Shown: piece after piece, positions 45,201 through 53,037 of the stretch
How the letters are laid out: each line of letters begins with the position of its first letter
Numbering within the stretch: position 1 is the first letter of the stretch
Assembly: GCA_963923955.1 (NCBI GenBank)
Contig: OZ000552.1
Location: 1,550,001-1,614,000, forward strand
DNA length: 64,000 bases
Direction of reading: 5' to 3'
Origin: G963923955 sp963923955
GTDB lineage: Bacteria > Pseudomonadota > Gammaproteobacteria > Eutrophobiales > Eutrophobiaceae
Translations under genes and position numbers: made by a program
The notes under the pieces: model-generated
Database searches by the model: none
Seen by the model: only the letters and a program-made list of their open reading frames with translations
Told to the model about the DNA's origin: nothing

Positions 45201-45715
45201 TGCGCCGTGCTTTGCAGGATCTCGGTGGTGTCGAACAGGCCCGCCTCGCGGGATAAATCCCCTGAGATGATCTGCATGGGCGAGACTGATTGGAAGGCAT
45301 CACGCTTTAGCCGCGAGCCGGTCACGATGATCTCTTCCACTGCGTCCTCGTCCTCTTCCAGCAGTTCGGCGACTTCGGCGGCTTCCTCTTCAGAAAGCGT
45401 CTCGGAATCCGCTATATCTTCTTGATTTTGTTGACTATTTTCTGGGGGGGGGGGGGCGGTATTTGTCTGCGTTGTGTCAGCTTGCGCAAGCGTTTCCAGG
45501 TCTTGGGCAGCGGCTTCTGCGGCGTCTTGGGCGGTGCTTGAGGTGGTGTCCTCATGCGCGTCCGAGGCGGCCTCTTGTCCGGACTGAGCAGCGTCTCCTT
45601 GCGCAGCCGCAGGCAATGAGAAACAGGCCGCCAGTACAAACAAAAATACAACAAGGCCGGCCCGGCCTTGTCTTTGGTGTGGTGCGAAAACGTGTGGATG
45701 TTGAATGATGTTCAT
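42251..45715 (-). CDS. TonB-dependent outer-membrane receptor with C13 tract near its start
   Basis: Signal peptide about 1-39 (LPAAAQ), an acidic low-complexity lead (40-126), TonB-box-like EEIIVTGSRLKR, plug domain (about 128-265: GLGATTIGYRGLGARRTLVLINGRR; IDRVENLFDGASSVYGSDAVAG), then a large barrel ending in Phe (TLIAEF). 1154 residues, a size of the oligosaccharide/peptide-type receptors. DINGDGELDD (408-417) and DADGDGVPDG (619-628) look like Ca-binding loops. Codons 87-92 are a run of 13 C in the mRNA. Substrate unknown; an S9 peptidase gene is the nearest neighbour downstream. Confidence 0.93.
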   Translation of the reverse strand: MNIIQHPHVFAPHQRQGRAGLVVFLFVLAACFSLPAAAQGDAAQSGQEAASDAHEDTTSSTAQDAAEAAAQDLETLAQADTTQTNTAPPPPENSQQNQEDIADSETLSEEEAAEVAELLEEDEDAVEEIIVTGSRLKRDAFQSVSPMQIISGDLSREAGLFDTTEILQSTAQVNSLQVNNSFNTFVLDNGLGATTIGYRGLGARRTLVLINGRRLGAAGVGAAPSSADLNLIPAVLIDRVENLFDGASSVYGSDAVAGVANIILRSDVDGIEFRVSGAHPETGGGKEHTFTVLTGKTGDNWNFTAALEHHKETTYRFGDSKFFNACDEYRYEDENGNLLTRYRGLAPGTTESNCRLDTVNRALIRDGIFGNVWSTPGETNIGIPGWSETVIGDRLAPFAPAGTVTQIDINGDGELDDSFLVDPDQNGRSEIDLQSGFYNYAVSERAQRATLFAGLKRVSAYGLGSYNFEDANNTEAYFEGMYVRRESSSFSPGPILFPDVPPTNPFNITNPAGLGVNSLNFFNVDFGAFEVTPLVPVRGDRDFDQATIEQYRLVGGVRGNIGFLDDFLEGNWSYDAYINYSRAEGKQWESGVNGDRLALSLETTIEDPNNPGSYICGEDADGDGVPDGTDGCVPVNMFAPSLYQAGGGAFASQAEADYLFAESRFNTTIEQTILSGVVQGDVFTLPNGSAVPLLLGYEFRRDSIDSIPNDIAANGTLFARFSDRGAVGTRYLHELFGETSLELFKDAPYAEEVVVDLSGRVTDDDNFKPNWTYSGKLLYRPVSWFTLRGTYGTSYRAPNARERFLIGTSGFLSVTDPCVVPAGARESENVRIPNAPERYTPDTDRRSERLLNICRAQGLDPTSLGLETGAGDGFLNRTSVEVIRSGAENLAPETSTSYTFGFVAEQPFTDKFDLKFSASYFDIDIKQGIVTPSVSFIFADCYANPDLPQGTLSGFCGRIIRDTDNSLKDVDASYLNASEQRSRGVDLDLNYIQDFELGDERLRVEVDMNATWAREQFLQLLGTSDNDVGEPSSPRWRADARLIMAYREFRFNWFTRWIKGGQLHEDEFVEDDVPCDGLPVSCRPIYYTTNYAVHNTGLAYRWRNYVLNVGVRNVFNTKPPEVDDDGVFGYKNVPLGVGHDLIGRTFFGTLIAEF
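45444..45456. repeat. G13 (C13 on the coding strand) homopolymer in the receptor gene
   Basis: Thirteen consecutive G on the plus strand encode Pro88-Pro91 and flanking codons. Reading out of frame after the tract stops quickly: one frame gives QKIVNKIKKI then stop at 45412, the other RK then stop. A one-base slip would therefore switch the gene off. Confidence 0.85.
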
Positions 45716-45958
45716 TACTCTCCCCTTATGATGGTTAAATGTAATTTGTTGGTTTTCGGATTGATTTTGTCGTGTTTAAGACGAATTTGAGATAGGAATG
45801 TAGCCAGTGGCAAATGAAATTGCAAGTTTTTTTCGTGGGCAACAAAGTCAAGCGAAGCGCAGGCCGACAGTGGTGAAATAGCAACAGTTTTTTGATGGGG
45901 GGGGGTGGCGGGAGGGCTGGGAGGATTGGGAGGGCTGCGAGGGTGCCATCGGCGACTT
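45716..45958. other. TonB receptor upstream region with G9 tract
   Basis: No gene. Contains a run of nine G (45897-45905) about 180 bp upstream of the receptor start and a G/A-rich stretch (45901-45950) of imperfect GGGAGGGCTGGGAGG repeats. The promoter is not clear by eye; a slipping tract here could also affect expression. Confidence 0.5.
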
Positions 45959-46340
45959 CCGTCATTCCTGCGCAAGAACGTCACCCCTGCCTTACGAGCA
46001 GGGGCAGGAATCTATAGGGCCAACAAAAACCTCTGGATTCCCGTCCCTGCTTTCGCGGGGACATGCTTTCACGGGAATGACGGGTAATTGTCATGACTTC
46101 CCCAGCCTCTCTTCCGTCATTCCTGCGCCTGCCGGTAGGTGCTATGGGCGTCTTTCGGCATTCCTGGCTTGACCAGGAATCCATTCAATAATTTTGTCGG
46201 AGCCTAAATAGATTCCTGCCCTCGTTTCTACTAGATTCCTTCTTCCGCAGGAATGACGGTGGGTGCACGAAAGCCGGGCAGATTCCGACCCCGGTTGCCA
46301 TCCCCGTTTCCACGGGGACGTGCTTATACGGGAATGACGT
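45959..46340. repeat. REP-like array between folE2 and the TonB receptor gene
   Basis: Units: nested element with inner CCCCTGC...GCAGGGG at 45960-46013 (same type as 40851-40905), composite units at 46034-46083 and 46281-46340 with inner CCCCGTTTCCACGGGG-type stems, a reverse fragment near 46114, and a B-tail fragment GGCTTGACCAGGAATCCATTC at about 46166. A simple right half ends at 46258. Confidence 0.75.
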
Positions 46341-46352
46341 TTTCCCCCTGCT

Positions 46353-47171
46353 CTATCCCTCCCCCGCTTCCTTGTCATGTGCCAGCATGGCGTAGGCGGA
46401 GTGGTTATGGATGGACTCGAAGTTCTCGGATTCAATGGTGTAGGCGCCGATGCGCTCGTCCTGGTTGAACTGGATGGCCACGTCCCGGACGATGTCTTCC
46501 ACAAACTTCGGGTTGTCATAGGCGCGCTCGGTGACGTATTTCTCGTCCGGGCGTTTCAACAGGCCATATAACTCGCACGAGGCCACTTTTTCCACTGTCT
46601 CAATGATCTCCTCCAGCCAGATAAAGCCGCGGGTGCGGACGGTGACGGTGACATGGGAGCGTTGGTTGTGCGCGCCGCGCTCGGAGATCTTTTTGGAACA
46701 GGGACACAGGCTGGTAACCGGCACGATGATCTTGACGATGACCTCCGGCCCGGCATCGGAAATCTCGCCGATGAATGAGACCTCATAGTCCAGCAGGCTC
46801 TTAACACCCGACACCGGCGCCGCCTTGTTGATGAAATAGGGGAAGCGCATTTCAACATGGCCGGCCCGGGCATCGAGTGTGCGCGTCATCTCCTCGATCA
46901 TGCTCTTGAAAGAGTCGATGCTGATCTCGAAATCCTTGTTGTTTAAGATCTCGACAAAGCGTGACATGTGGGTGCCCTTGAAGTTATGCGGCAGGCTGAC
47001 GTACATGTTGAAATTGGCCACCGTGTGTTGCTCACGCCCGGAGCGGTCGCTGACCACAACGGGGTGCCGAATATCCTTGATCCCCACGCGGTCAATCGGG
47101 ATCTGGCGAGTATCCGGGCTACTCTGTATGTCGGGGATGCTAGTTGTAATAACCGCTGCTGCTTGAGTCAT
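46353..47171 (-). CDS. folE2: GTP cyclohydrolase FolE2 (type IB)
   Basis: Converts GTP to dihydroneopterin triphosphate for folate, with relaxed metal need compared with FolE. The active-site Cys region is TSLCPCSKKISERGAHNQ (C156, C158, H168), and ESENFESIHNHSAYAML carries the C-terminal conserved Glu/His. 272 residues is typical. Located downstream of ispA, with 154 bp between. No Zur-type operator was recognised upstream. Confidence 0.95.
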   Translation of the reverse strand: MTQAAAVITTSIPDIQSSPDTRQIPIDRVGIKDIRHPVVVSDRSGREQHTVANFNMYVSLPHNFKGTHMSRFVEILNNKDFEISIDSFKSMIEEMTRTLDARAGHVEMRFPYFINKAAPVSGVKSLLDYEVSFIGEISDAGPEVIVKIIVPVTSLCPCSKKISERGAHNQRSHVTVTVRTRGFIWLEEIIETVEKVASCELYGLLKRPDEKYVTERAYDNPKFVEDIVRDVAIQFNQDERIGAYTIESENFESIHNHSAYAMLAHDKEAGEG

Positions 47172-47325
47172 CTGTATAAAACCTTCGTTTCTATAAAAGT
47201 TCGCCGCTATTTCTTAGGCTTGAGCGTTCAATAATGCAAAAAACCAGGGACAAGGGCAAGCCAGTTTGCGCTGCTGATCACGTTGTGGGGTCCGCACAAG
47301 TAAGGCAGGAAGCCGACCCGCTGGT

Positions 47326-48222
47326 TCATTTTTCTCGCCTAACGATATAGCCTGCTATCTGGCGCAGCATATCGGCAGCGCTGGAAAAATCACGCAGGCA
47401 GGCGATGGCCTCATCATGCAGCGCTTGTGCCGCTTCTCTGGCGCCATCAATGCCTAAGAGATTAGGGTAAGTCGGCTTGTTCCTGGCCATATCCGCACCT
47501 TGGGCCTTGCCCAGTGTGGCGGTGTCGCTCTGTATGTCGAGAATGTCATCCTGGATCTGGAAGGCCAGGCCGATACATTCTGCATAGCGAGACAATAATC
47601 TAAGTTGTCTGTCTTCGATTGCCTGGCAGCTAAGGCCGCCCAGTTCGACGCTGGCGCGAATGAGCGCGCCGGTCTTGTGCTGGTGCATGTTTTCCAACTC
47701 CGCGAGTTGTAGCGCCTGTCCCACGGCGGCCAGATCAATGGCCTGTCCGCCGGCCATGCCTAAGGAGCCGCTGGCCTTGGCGAGGGTATCGATCATCCGC
47801 AGGCGTTGTTCCGCCGAGACGGAAATTTGCGGGTCATGGGCCAGTACATGAAAGGCCAGCGCCTGCAAGGCATCGCCGGCCAGGATCGCCGTGGCCTCAT
47901 CATAGGCGCGGTGGCAGGTGGGCCGGCCGCGGCGCAGGTCATCATCATCCATGGCGGGAAGATCATCATGGATGAGCGAATAGACATGGATCATCTCCAC
48001 CGCACAGGCAGGGCCGTCCAGCGCATGGGGCTTAACGCCTAAGGACTCACCGGTGGCATAGACCAGCATCGGGCGGATGCGCTTGCCGGGGGCCAAGACG
48101 GAATAGCGGATCGACTCATGCAGGCGCTGTGGCTGTTGCGCAGCCGTCGGCAACCAGTGCTCAAGGGCGGCGACCACCCTGGACTGGTAGCCCGCCAGGC
48201 GTTCATGAAAGGAATTATTCAT
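47326..48222 (-). CDS. ispA: Farnesyl diphosphate synthase
   Basis: Makes FPP (C15) from IPP and GPP for UppS and quinones. First Asp-rich motif: HDDLPAMDDDDLRRGRPTCH; second: FQIQDDILDIQSD. The ATG at 48220-48222 gives the usual MNNSFHERLAGY and 298 residues; 14 extra upstream codons would overlap xseB more deeply. Overlaps the xseB stop by 8 bp. Confidence 0.97.
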   Translation of the reverse strand: MNNSFHERLAGYQSRVVAALEHWLPTAAQQPQRLHESIRYSVLAPGKRIRPMLVYATGESLGVKPHALDGPACAVEMIHVYSLIHDDLPAMDDDDLRRGRPTCHRAYDEATAILAGDALQALAFHVLAHDPQISVSAEQRLRMIDTLAKASGSLGMAGGQAIDLAAVGQALQLAELENMHQHKTGALIRASVELGGLSCQAIEDRQLRLLSRYAECIGLAFQIQDDILDIQSDTATLGKAQGADMARNKPTYPNLLGIDGAREAAQALHDEAIACLRDFSSAADMLRQIAGYIVRREK

Positions 48223-48457
48223 CCTTGCCTGAGGAAAAATCCTCCAACGCAGCCTTGCCGTCATCCTGCAGCAAGATCTGCACCTTCTGCTCGGCCCGGG
48301 ACAAGGCCTCCTGGCAGGCGCGGGTCAGCGCGATGCCGCGTTCAAATGTTTTCAGTGAATCTTCAAGACTGACATCACCGCCCTCCATCTTCTCAACCAA
48401 CTGTTCCAACTCTTTTAAGGCGCTCTCAAAATCAAAATTATCACTTTCTCTCGGCAC
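48215..48457 (-). CDS. xseB: Exodeoxyribonuclease VII small subunit
   Basis: Small subunit of ExoVII. FDFESALKELEQLVEKMEGGDVSLEDSLKTFERGIALTRACQ is the XseB domain. I place the start at the GTG at 48455-48457, which has AAGGAGAG about 5-8 bases upstream and gives 80 residues, the family's usual length. The longer frame from 48484 puts that ribosome-binding site inside the gene. Pairs with ispA in the usual order. Confidence 0.94.
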   Translation of the reverse strand: MPRESDNFDFESALKELEQLVEKMEGGDVSLEDSLKTFERGIALTRACQEALSRAEQKVQILLQDDGKAALEDFSSGKDE

Positions 48458-48585
48458 CGGGACTCTCCTTTCAAGATCATGCACGGGCGCATCTTAGCAG
48501 CATCTTTAAGCGCTGCCATATTGATATATAGCCAAAACCTATTGTCTCTATTGGAAAATACAATCAGCAGGCGAGCGTGATGAGA

Positions 48586-48614
48586 TTGACAGCCTGCCGG
48601 GCCTTGAGTACAGT
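48586..48614 (+). promoter_or_regulatory. Sigma-70 promoter of the rubrerythrin operon
   Basis: Perfect -35 TTGACA (48586-48591), 17-base spacer, -10 TACAGT (48609-48614). AGTACAG (48607-48613) overlaps the -10 and is repeated inverted as CTGTACT at 48638-48644, 24 bases on, a possible operator. The gene start is 48689 with GAGGAG seven bases before it. Confidence 0.6.
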
Positions 48615-48688
48615 TCTTGGGCGATTTAATAGTAAGGCTGTACTAATTATTCATTCATCAAGACAAATACGTTTGAGGAGAAATTAAC

Positions 48689-49108
48689 ATGGGCTTGAAA
48701 GGCACCAAGACCGAAGAAAACTTAAAGGCCGCCTTTGCCGGCGAATCGCAGGCAAACAGGCGTTATCTGTATTTTGCACAAAAGGCCGATGTGGAAGGCT
48801 ATAACGATGTCTCGGCCGTGTTTCGTTCCACCGCAGAAGGTGAGACCGGCCATGCGCACGGGCATCTGGAATACTTGGAAGAAGTGGGCGACCCGGCCAC
48901 CGGCGAGCCAATCGGCACCACCGAGCAGAACCTAAAGGCTGCCATCGCCGGCGAGACGCACGAATACACGGATATGTATCCGGGCATGGCGAAATCCGCC
49001 CGCGAGGAGGGCTTTGAGGAAATAGCCGACTGGATGGAGACGCTGGCAAAGGCCGAGCGCTCTCATGCCAATCGCTTCCAGAAGGCGCTGGATGGCCTGG
49101 ACGCCTAA
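48689..49108 (+). CDS. Rubrerythrin-family di-iron protein without rubredoxin domain
   Basis: Four-helix ferritin-like protein (139 residues) with paired metal motifs: LKAAFAGESQANRRYLYFA, EGETGHAHGHLEYL, LKAAIAGETHEYTDMYPG and AKAERSHANRFQKAL supply the Glu/His ligands. The C-terminal Cys4 rubredoxin domain of classical rubrerythrin is missing. Likely reduces peroxide. First gene of a rubrerythrin / Fe-S / DUF3501 operon seen in several proteobacteria. Confidence 0.93.
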   Translation: MGLKGTKTEENLKAAFAGESQANRRYLYFAQKADVEGYNDVSAVFRSTAEGETGHAHGHLEYLEEVGDPATGEPIGTTEQNLKAAIAGETHEYTDMYPGMAKSAREEGFEEIADWMETLAKAERSHANRFQKALDGLDA

Positions 49109-49187
49109 GACGCCGGGCAATCAACAACACCGGAACCGGGCGCTGCCCGGTTCTCTCGTTTATGGCCTTTGGCAATAGAGTGAATCC

Positions 49188-50525
49188 ATGAGCAGCGAAT
49201 ATCGAGAGGGCAGCCTGGAGGCGCCCACGCGCCATCCAATCCACTGGCGGGAGCCGGATTTTTATGATGAGGCAAGCCTCAACCGGGAACTGGAGCGGGT
49301 GTTTGACATCTGCCACGGCTGCCGGCGCTGCGTCAACCTGTGCAACGCCTTTCCTACCTTATTCGATCTGATCGATGCATCAGAGACCCTGGAAGTAGAT
49401 GGTGTTGCAAAGGAGGACTATGGCGAGGTGGTCGATCATTGCTACCTGTGCGATCTGTGTTACCTGACGAAATGCCCCTATGTGCCGCCGCATGAATGGA
49501 ATGTTGATTTCCCGCATCTCATGCTGCGGGCCAAGGCGGTCAAACACAAGCAGGGCAAGAGTTCTCTGCGGGATAAGCTGCTGACCTCAACCGATCTGGT
49601 CGGGAAGCTGGCCGGTATTCCGGTGGTCGCCGAAGTCGTGAATGCGGCGAATAAAAATAAAATAGCCAGAGGGCTGATGGACAAGGCGCTGGGGGTGCAT
49701 CCGGATGCCATCGTGCCGGAGTATCACAGCAAGACCCTGCGCAAGCGCCTGGCCGGGCATGAGAGCAAAAATACAAAAATAGAGCCGACAGGGCAGACAA
49801 CAGGCAAGGTCGCGCTGTTTGCGACTTGTTACGGCAACCGCAATGCGCCGCAGTTCACCGAAGACATGCTCGCCGTGCTTGAACACAACGGCATTGCGGT
49901 TAAGCTGGTGGAAAAGGAACAGTGCTGCGGCATGCCGAAGATGGAGCTTGGGGACCTTGAGACGGTAGAGAAATTGATGCAGGCCAATATTCCCCCGCTG
50001 CTTGGGCTGGTTGAGCAGGGCTGGGACCTGGTGGCGCCGATCCCCTCCTGTGTGCTGATGTTCAAACAGGAACTGCCCCTGTTGTTCCCGGATAACGCGG
50101 ATGTACAAAGGGTGCAGGAGGCCTTTTTCGACCCCTTTGAATATCTGATGTTGCGCCACAAGGCGGGGAAATTAAAGACGGTTTTCCAGCACTCACTAGG
50201 CAAGGTGGCCTACCATGTCCCCTGTCATCAACGGGTGCAGCAGGTGGGCTTGAAGACAAAAGAGATCCTGGCCCTGGTGCCGGATACCCGTGTCGAAGTA
50301 ATAGAGCGTTGTTCCGGCCATGACGGCACCTATGCGGTGAAGAGTGAGTTTCATGCCGTCTCCGTGAAGATCTGCAGGCCGGTTGTCAAGCGGGTGCAGC
50401 AGGCGGAAGCCGATCACTACATCAGCGATTGTCCGATGGCCGGCTCGCAAATACAAAACGGGATGCAGGATGGGAGCAAGGCCACATCGCCCTTCACCCT
50501 CCTGCGTTACGCCTACGGCATTTAG
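49188..50525 (+). CDS. Fe-S electron-transfer protein with GlpC/HdrD-like CCG domains
   Basis: Two 4Fe-4S motifs near the N-terminus (CHGCRRCVNLCNAFP and CYLCDLCYLTKCP), then two cysteine-rich CCG domains (VALFATCYGNRN...EQCCGMPKME and VAYHVPCHQRV...ERCSGHDGTYA). The layout matches GlpC and heterodisulfide-reductase-D-like proteins, but it sits with a rubrerythrin gene, so it probably feeds electrons to that protein. 445 residues; 80 bp after the rubrerythrin gene and 12 bp before the DUF3501 gene. Electron source unknown. Confidence 0.9.
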   Translation: MSSEYREGSLEAPTRHPIHWREPDFYDEASLNRELERVFDICHGCRRCVNLCNAFPTLFDLIDASETLEVDGVAKEDYGEVVDHCYLCDLCYLTKCPYVPPHEWNVDFPHLMLRAKAVKHKQGKSSLRDKLLTSTDLVGKLAGIPVVAEVVNAANKNKIARGLMDKALGVHPDAIVPEYHSKTLRKRLAGHESKNTKIEPTGQTTGKVALFATCYGNRNAPQFTEDMLAVLEHNGIAVKLVEKEQCCGMPKMELGDLETVEKLMQANIPPLLGLVEQGWDLVAPIPSCVLMFKQELPLLFPDNADVQRVQEAFFDPFEYLMLRHKAGKLKTVFQHSLGKVAYHVPCHQRVQQVGLKTKEILALVPDTRVEVIERCSGHDGTYAVKSEFHAVSVKICRPVVKRVQQAEADHYISDCPMAGSQIQNGMQDGSKATSPFTLLRYAYGI

Positions 50526-50537
50526 GAGAAATTTACC

Positions 50538-51122
50538 GTGCAAAAACTAACACGCGCTGACCTGTTCAGCCTGGAGCAATACGCCGCGCGGCGTGCCGCA
50601 TTTCGGCGGCAGGTGATGGCGCATAAAAAACCGCGGCGCCTCGCCATAGGCCCGCATGCCACCTTGTATTTTGAAGACAGATTAACCATTCATTATCAGA
50701 TCCAGGAAATGCTGCGCATAGAAAAGGTCTTTGAGTCCGACGGCATTGAGGAAGAGCTTAAGGCCTACAATCCCTTAATTCCTGACGGGCAGAACTGGAA
50801 GGCCACCTTCATGCTTGAGTATGATAAGCCTGAAGAGAGACAGCGGCAGTTGGCAAGGCTCAAAGGGATTGAAGCCGATGTCTGGCTGAAAGTTGCGGAG
50901 CATCCGGCGATCAGGCCGGTCGCCGATGAAGATCTGGAGCGGGAAAACGAGGAGAAGACCTCTGCGGTGCACTTTATGCGCTTTGAATTATCAGACGATG
51001 ACATCAAGGCGCTGCGGACCGGAGCAAGGTTGAGCGCCGGCATCCGCCATGCGGCCTATGATTACACGGTTGACCCCATCCCCGCCGAGACGCATGCTTC
51101 CCTGCTGAATGACCTGGATTAG
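50538..51122 (+). CDS. DUF3501 protein
   Basis: 194-residue soluble protein: LTRADLFSLEQYAARRAAFR, IGPHATLYFEDRLTIHYQIQEMLRIE and FMLEYDKPEERQRQLARL are the DUF3501 pattern. Start is GTG at 50538 with TAGGAG nine bases upstream. Function unknown; it always occurs with the rubrerythrin and Fe-S protein genes in this type of operon. A role in assembling or holding that electron-transfer pair is inference. Confidence 0.85.
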   Translation: MQKLTRADLFSLEQYAARRAAFRRQVMAHKKPRRLAIGPHATLYFEDRLTIHYQIQEMLRIEKVFESDGIEEELKAYNPLIPDGQNWKATFMLEYDKPEERQRQLARLKGIEADVWLKVAEHPAIRPVADEDLERENEEKTSAVHFMRFELSDDDIKALRTGARLSAGIRHAAYDYTVDPIPAETHASLLNDLD

Positions 51123-51139
51123 TATCGCCTCCCGATTAC

Positions 51140-53035
51140 ATGAGTAATCAATACGATGCGGCCGATATAGAGGTATTGACCGGCCTTGAACCCGTGCGCA
51201 GGCGCCCGGGCATGTACACCGATACCACCCGCCCCAATCACCTGGTGCAGGAAGTGCTCGATAACAGCGTCGATGAGGCCCTGGCCGGCCATGCCGCTAA
51301 AATAGCCGTGCAGCTGCACAAGGACGGCTCGGTGACAGTAAGCGATGACGGGCGCGGCATGCCCGTAGATAGTCACCCGGGGGAGAAGATATCAGGCGTG
51401 GAGGTGATCTTAACCTGCCTGCACTCAGGCGGGAAATTTTCCAACAAAAACTATCAATTCTCCGGCGGCCTGCACGGCGTGGGTGTGTCGGTGGTGAATG
51501 CCCTGTCTAAAAACCTGGAGGTCTGGGTCAAGCGCAACGGCAAGGAATACAATATGTCCTTTGCCAACGGCGAGCGCCGATCAGCACTGGAAGTCGTTGG
51601 CGAGGTAGGCAAGCGCAACACCGGCACCACGCTGCGCTTTTGGCCGGATGCAAAATACTTTGACAGCACCCGAATATCCTCGCCAAGACTAAAACATCTG
51701 CTGCGCGCCAAGGCGGTGCTGTGTCCGGGATTGACAGTCAGGCTAAGTGATGAGATCGCCGGCGAGAAAGAAGAATGGCACTACGAAGAGGGCATCAGCA
51801 CCTATTTATCCGCTGCCTTGGCCGGCGCTGAATTATTGCCCCGGGAGGCCTTCATCGGCTCCATGCAGGGCAAGCATGAAGCGGTGGATTGGGCGGTGCA
51901 CTGGTTGCCGGAAGATGGCGAGTTGATCACCGAGAGCTATGTCAATCTGGTGCCGACAATCCAGGGCGGCACCCATGTCAACGGCCTGCGGCAGGGGCTG
52001 CTGGAGGCATTTAGAGAATTTTGTGCTTCCCGTAACCTATTGCCCAGGGGCGTCAAGCTCTCGGCAGAAGATGTCTGGGAGCGTTGTGCTTATTTGTTAT
52101 CGGTCAAGATGGATGAGCCGCAGTTTGCCGGCCAGACCAAAGAGCGTCTTTCCTCACGAGAGTGCACCACCTTTGTCTCCGGCGTGGTGCACGACAAACT
52201 GAGCCAGTGGCTGCACCAGCATGTGGAGATGGGCGAGAAGATTGCAGAACTCGCCATCCGTCATGCCCAGAAGCGCCTGGCCGCCCGCAAAAACATCGTG
52301 CGCAAAAAAATCACCGGCGGCCCGGCACTGCCCGGCAAATTGGCCGATTGCAGCCTGCAAGATGCAAGCACCGGCGAGTTATTTCTGGTCGAGGGTGACT
52401 CCGCCGGCGGTTCCGCCAAACAGGCGCGGGATCGGGAATACCAGGCGGTCATGCCGCTTAGGGGCAAGATCTTAAACGCCTGGGAAGTGGCCTCCAGTGA
52501 AATTCTGGCCTCCAAGGAAGTGCATGACATCACTGTGGCGCTTGGGGTGGAGCCGGGTTCTGATAAGCTGTCCGGCCTGCGCTATGGCAAGGTCTGCATC
52601 CTGGCCGATGCCGACTCGGACGGGCTGCATATCGCGACATTATTGTGCGCATTGTTCTTGAAACATTTTCGCGCCCTGGTGGAAAATGGGCATGTGTACG
52701 TGGCTATGCCGCCGTTGTACAGGATAGATGTCGGCAAGGAGGTGTTTTATGCCCTGGATGATTCTGAAAAACAGGGCGTGTTGGATAGAATTGCAGCGGA
52801 GAGGATCCGGGGGAACGTAAATGTACAACGCTTTAAGGGCCTGGGCGAGATGAACCCTTTGCAACTACGTGAGACAACGATGGCCCGGGAAACCCGCCGC
52901 CTGGTGCAGCTGACCCTGCCGGGCAATAACCGCGCCGAGCAAATGATGGATATGTTATTAGCCAAAAAGCGCGCCCCGGATCGAAGGCAGTGGTTGGAGA
53001 AAAAGGGCGACTTGGCCGAGTCAGTGCCATTGTGA
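51140..53035 (+). CDS. parE: DNA topoisomerase IV subunit B
   Basis: ATPase subunit of the decatenating type II topoisomerase. GHKL ATPase motifs EVLDNSVDEALAGHA, SDDGRGMPVDSH and FSGGLHGVGVSVVNALS; TOPRIM motifs LVEGDSAGGSAKQARDREYQ, PLRGKILNAWEV and DADSDGLHIATLLC. 631 residues (E. coli 630) and no GyrB-type insert, so ParE. Only one gene separates it from parC. Confidence 0.97.
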   Translation: MSNQYDAADIEVLTGLEPVRRRPGMYTDTTRPNHLVQEVLDNSVDEALAGHAAKIAVQLHKDGSVTVSDDGRGMPVDSHPGEKISGVEVILTCLHSGGKFSNKNYQFSGGLHGVGVSVVNALSKNLEVWVKRNGKEYNMSFANGERRSALEVVGEVGKRNTGTTLRFWPDAKYFDSTRISSPRLKHLLRAKAVLCPGLTVRLSDEIAGEKEEWHYEEGISTYLSAALAGAELLPREAFIGSMQGKHEAVDWAVHWLPEDGELITESYVNLVPTIQGGTHVNGLRQGLLEAFREFCASRNLLPRGVKLSAEDVWERCAYLLSVKMDEPQFAGQTKERLSSRECTTFVSGVVHDKLSQWLHQHVEMGEKIAELAIRHAQKRLAARKNIVRKKITGGPALPGKLADCSLQDASTGELFLVEGDSAGGSAKQARDREYQAVMPLRGKILNAWEVASSEILASKEVHDITVALGVEPGSDKLSGLRYGKVCILADADSDGLHIATLLCALFLKHFRALVENGHVYVAMPPLYRIDVGKEVFYALDDSEKQGVLDRIAAERIRGNVNVQRFKGLGEMNPLQLRETTMARETRRLVQLTLPGNNRAEQMMDMLLAKKRAPDRRQWLEKKGDLAESVPL

Positions 53036-53037
53036 TT

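Noticed and set aside
48684..49316. A 210-codon open frame antisense to the rubrerythrin gene
   Set aside because: It covers a promoter-linked, motif-rich rubrerythrin; its protein is Arg/Pro/Ser-rich with no family.
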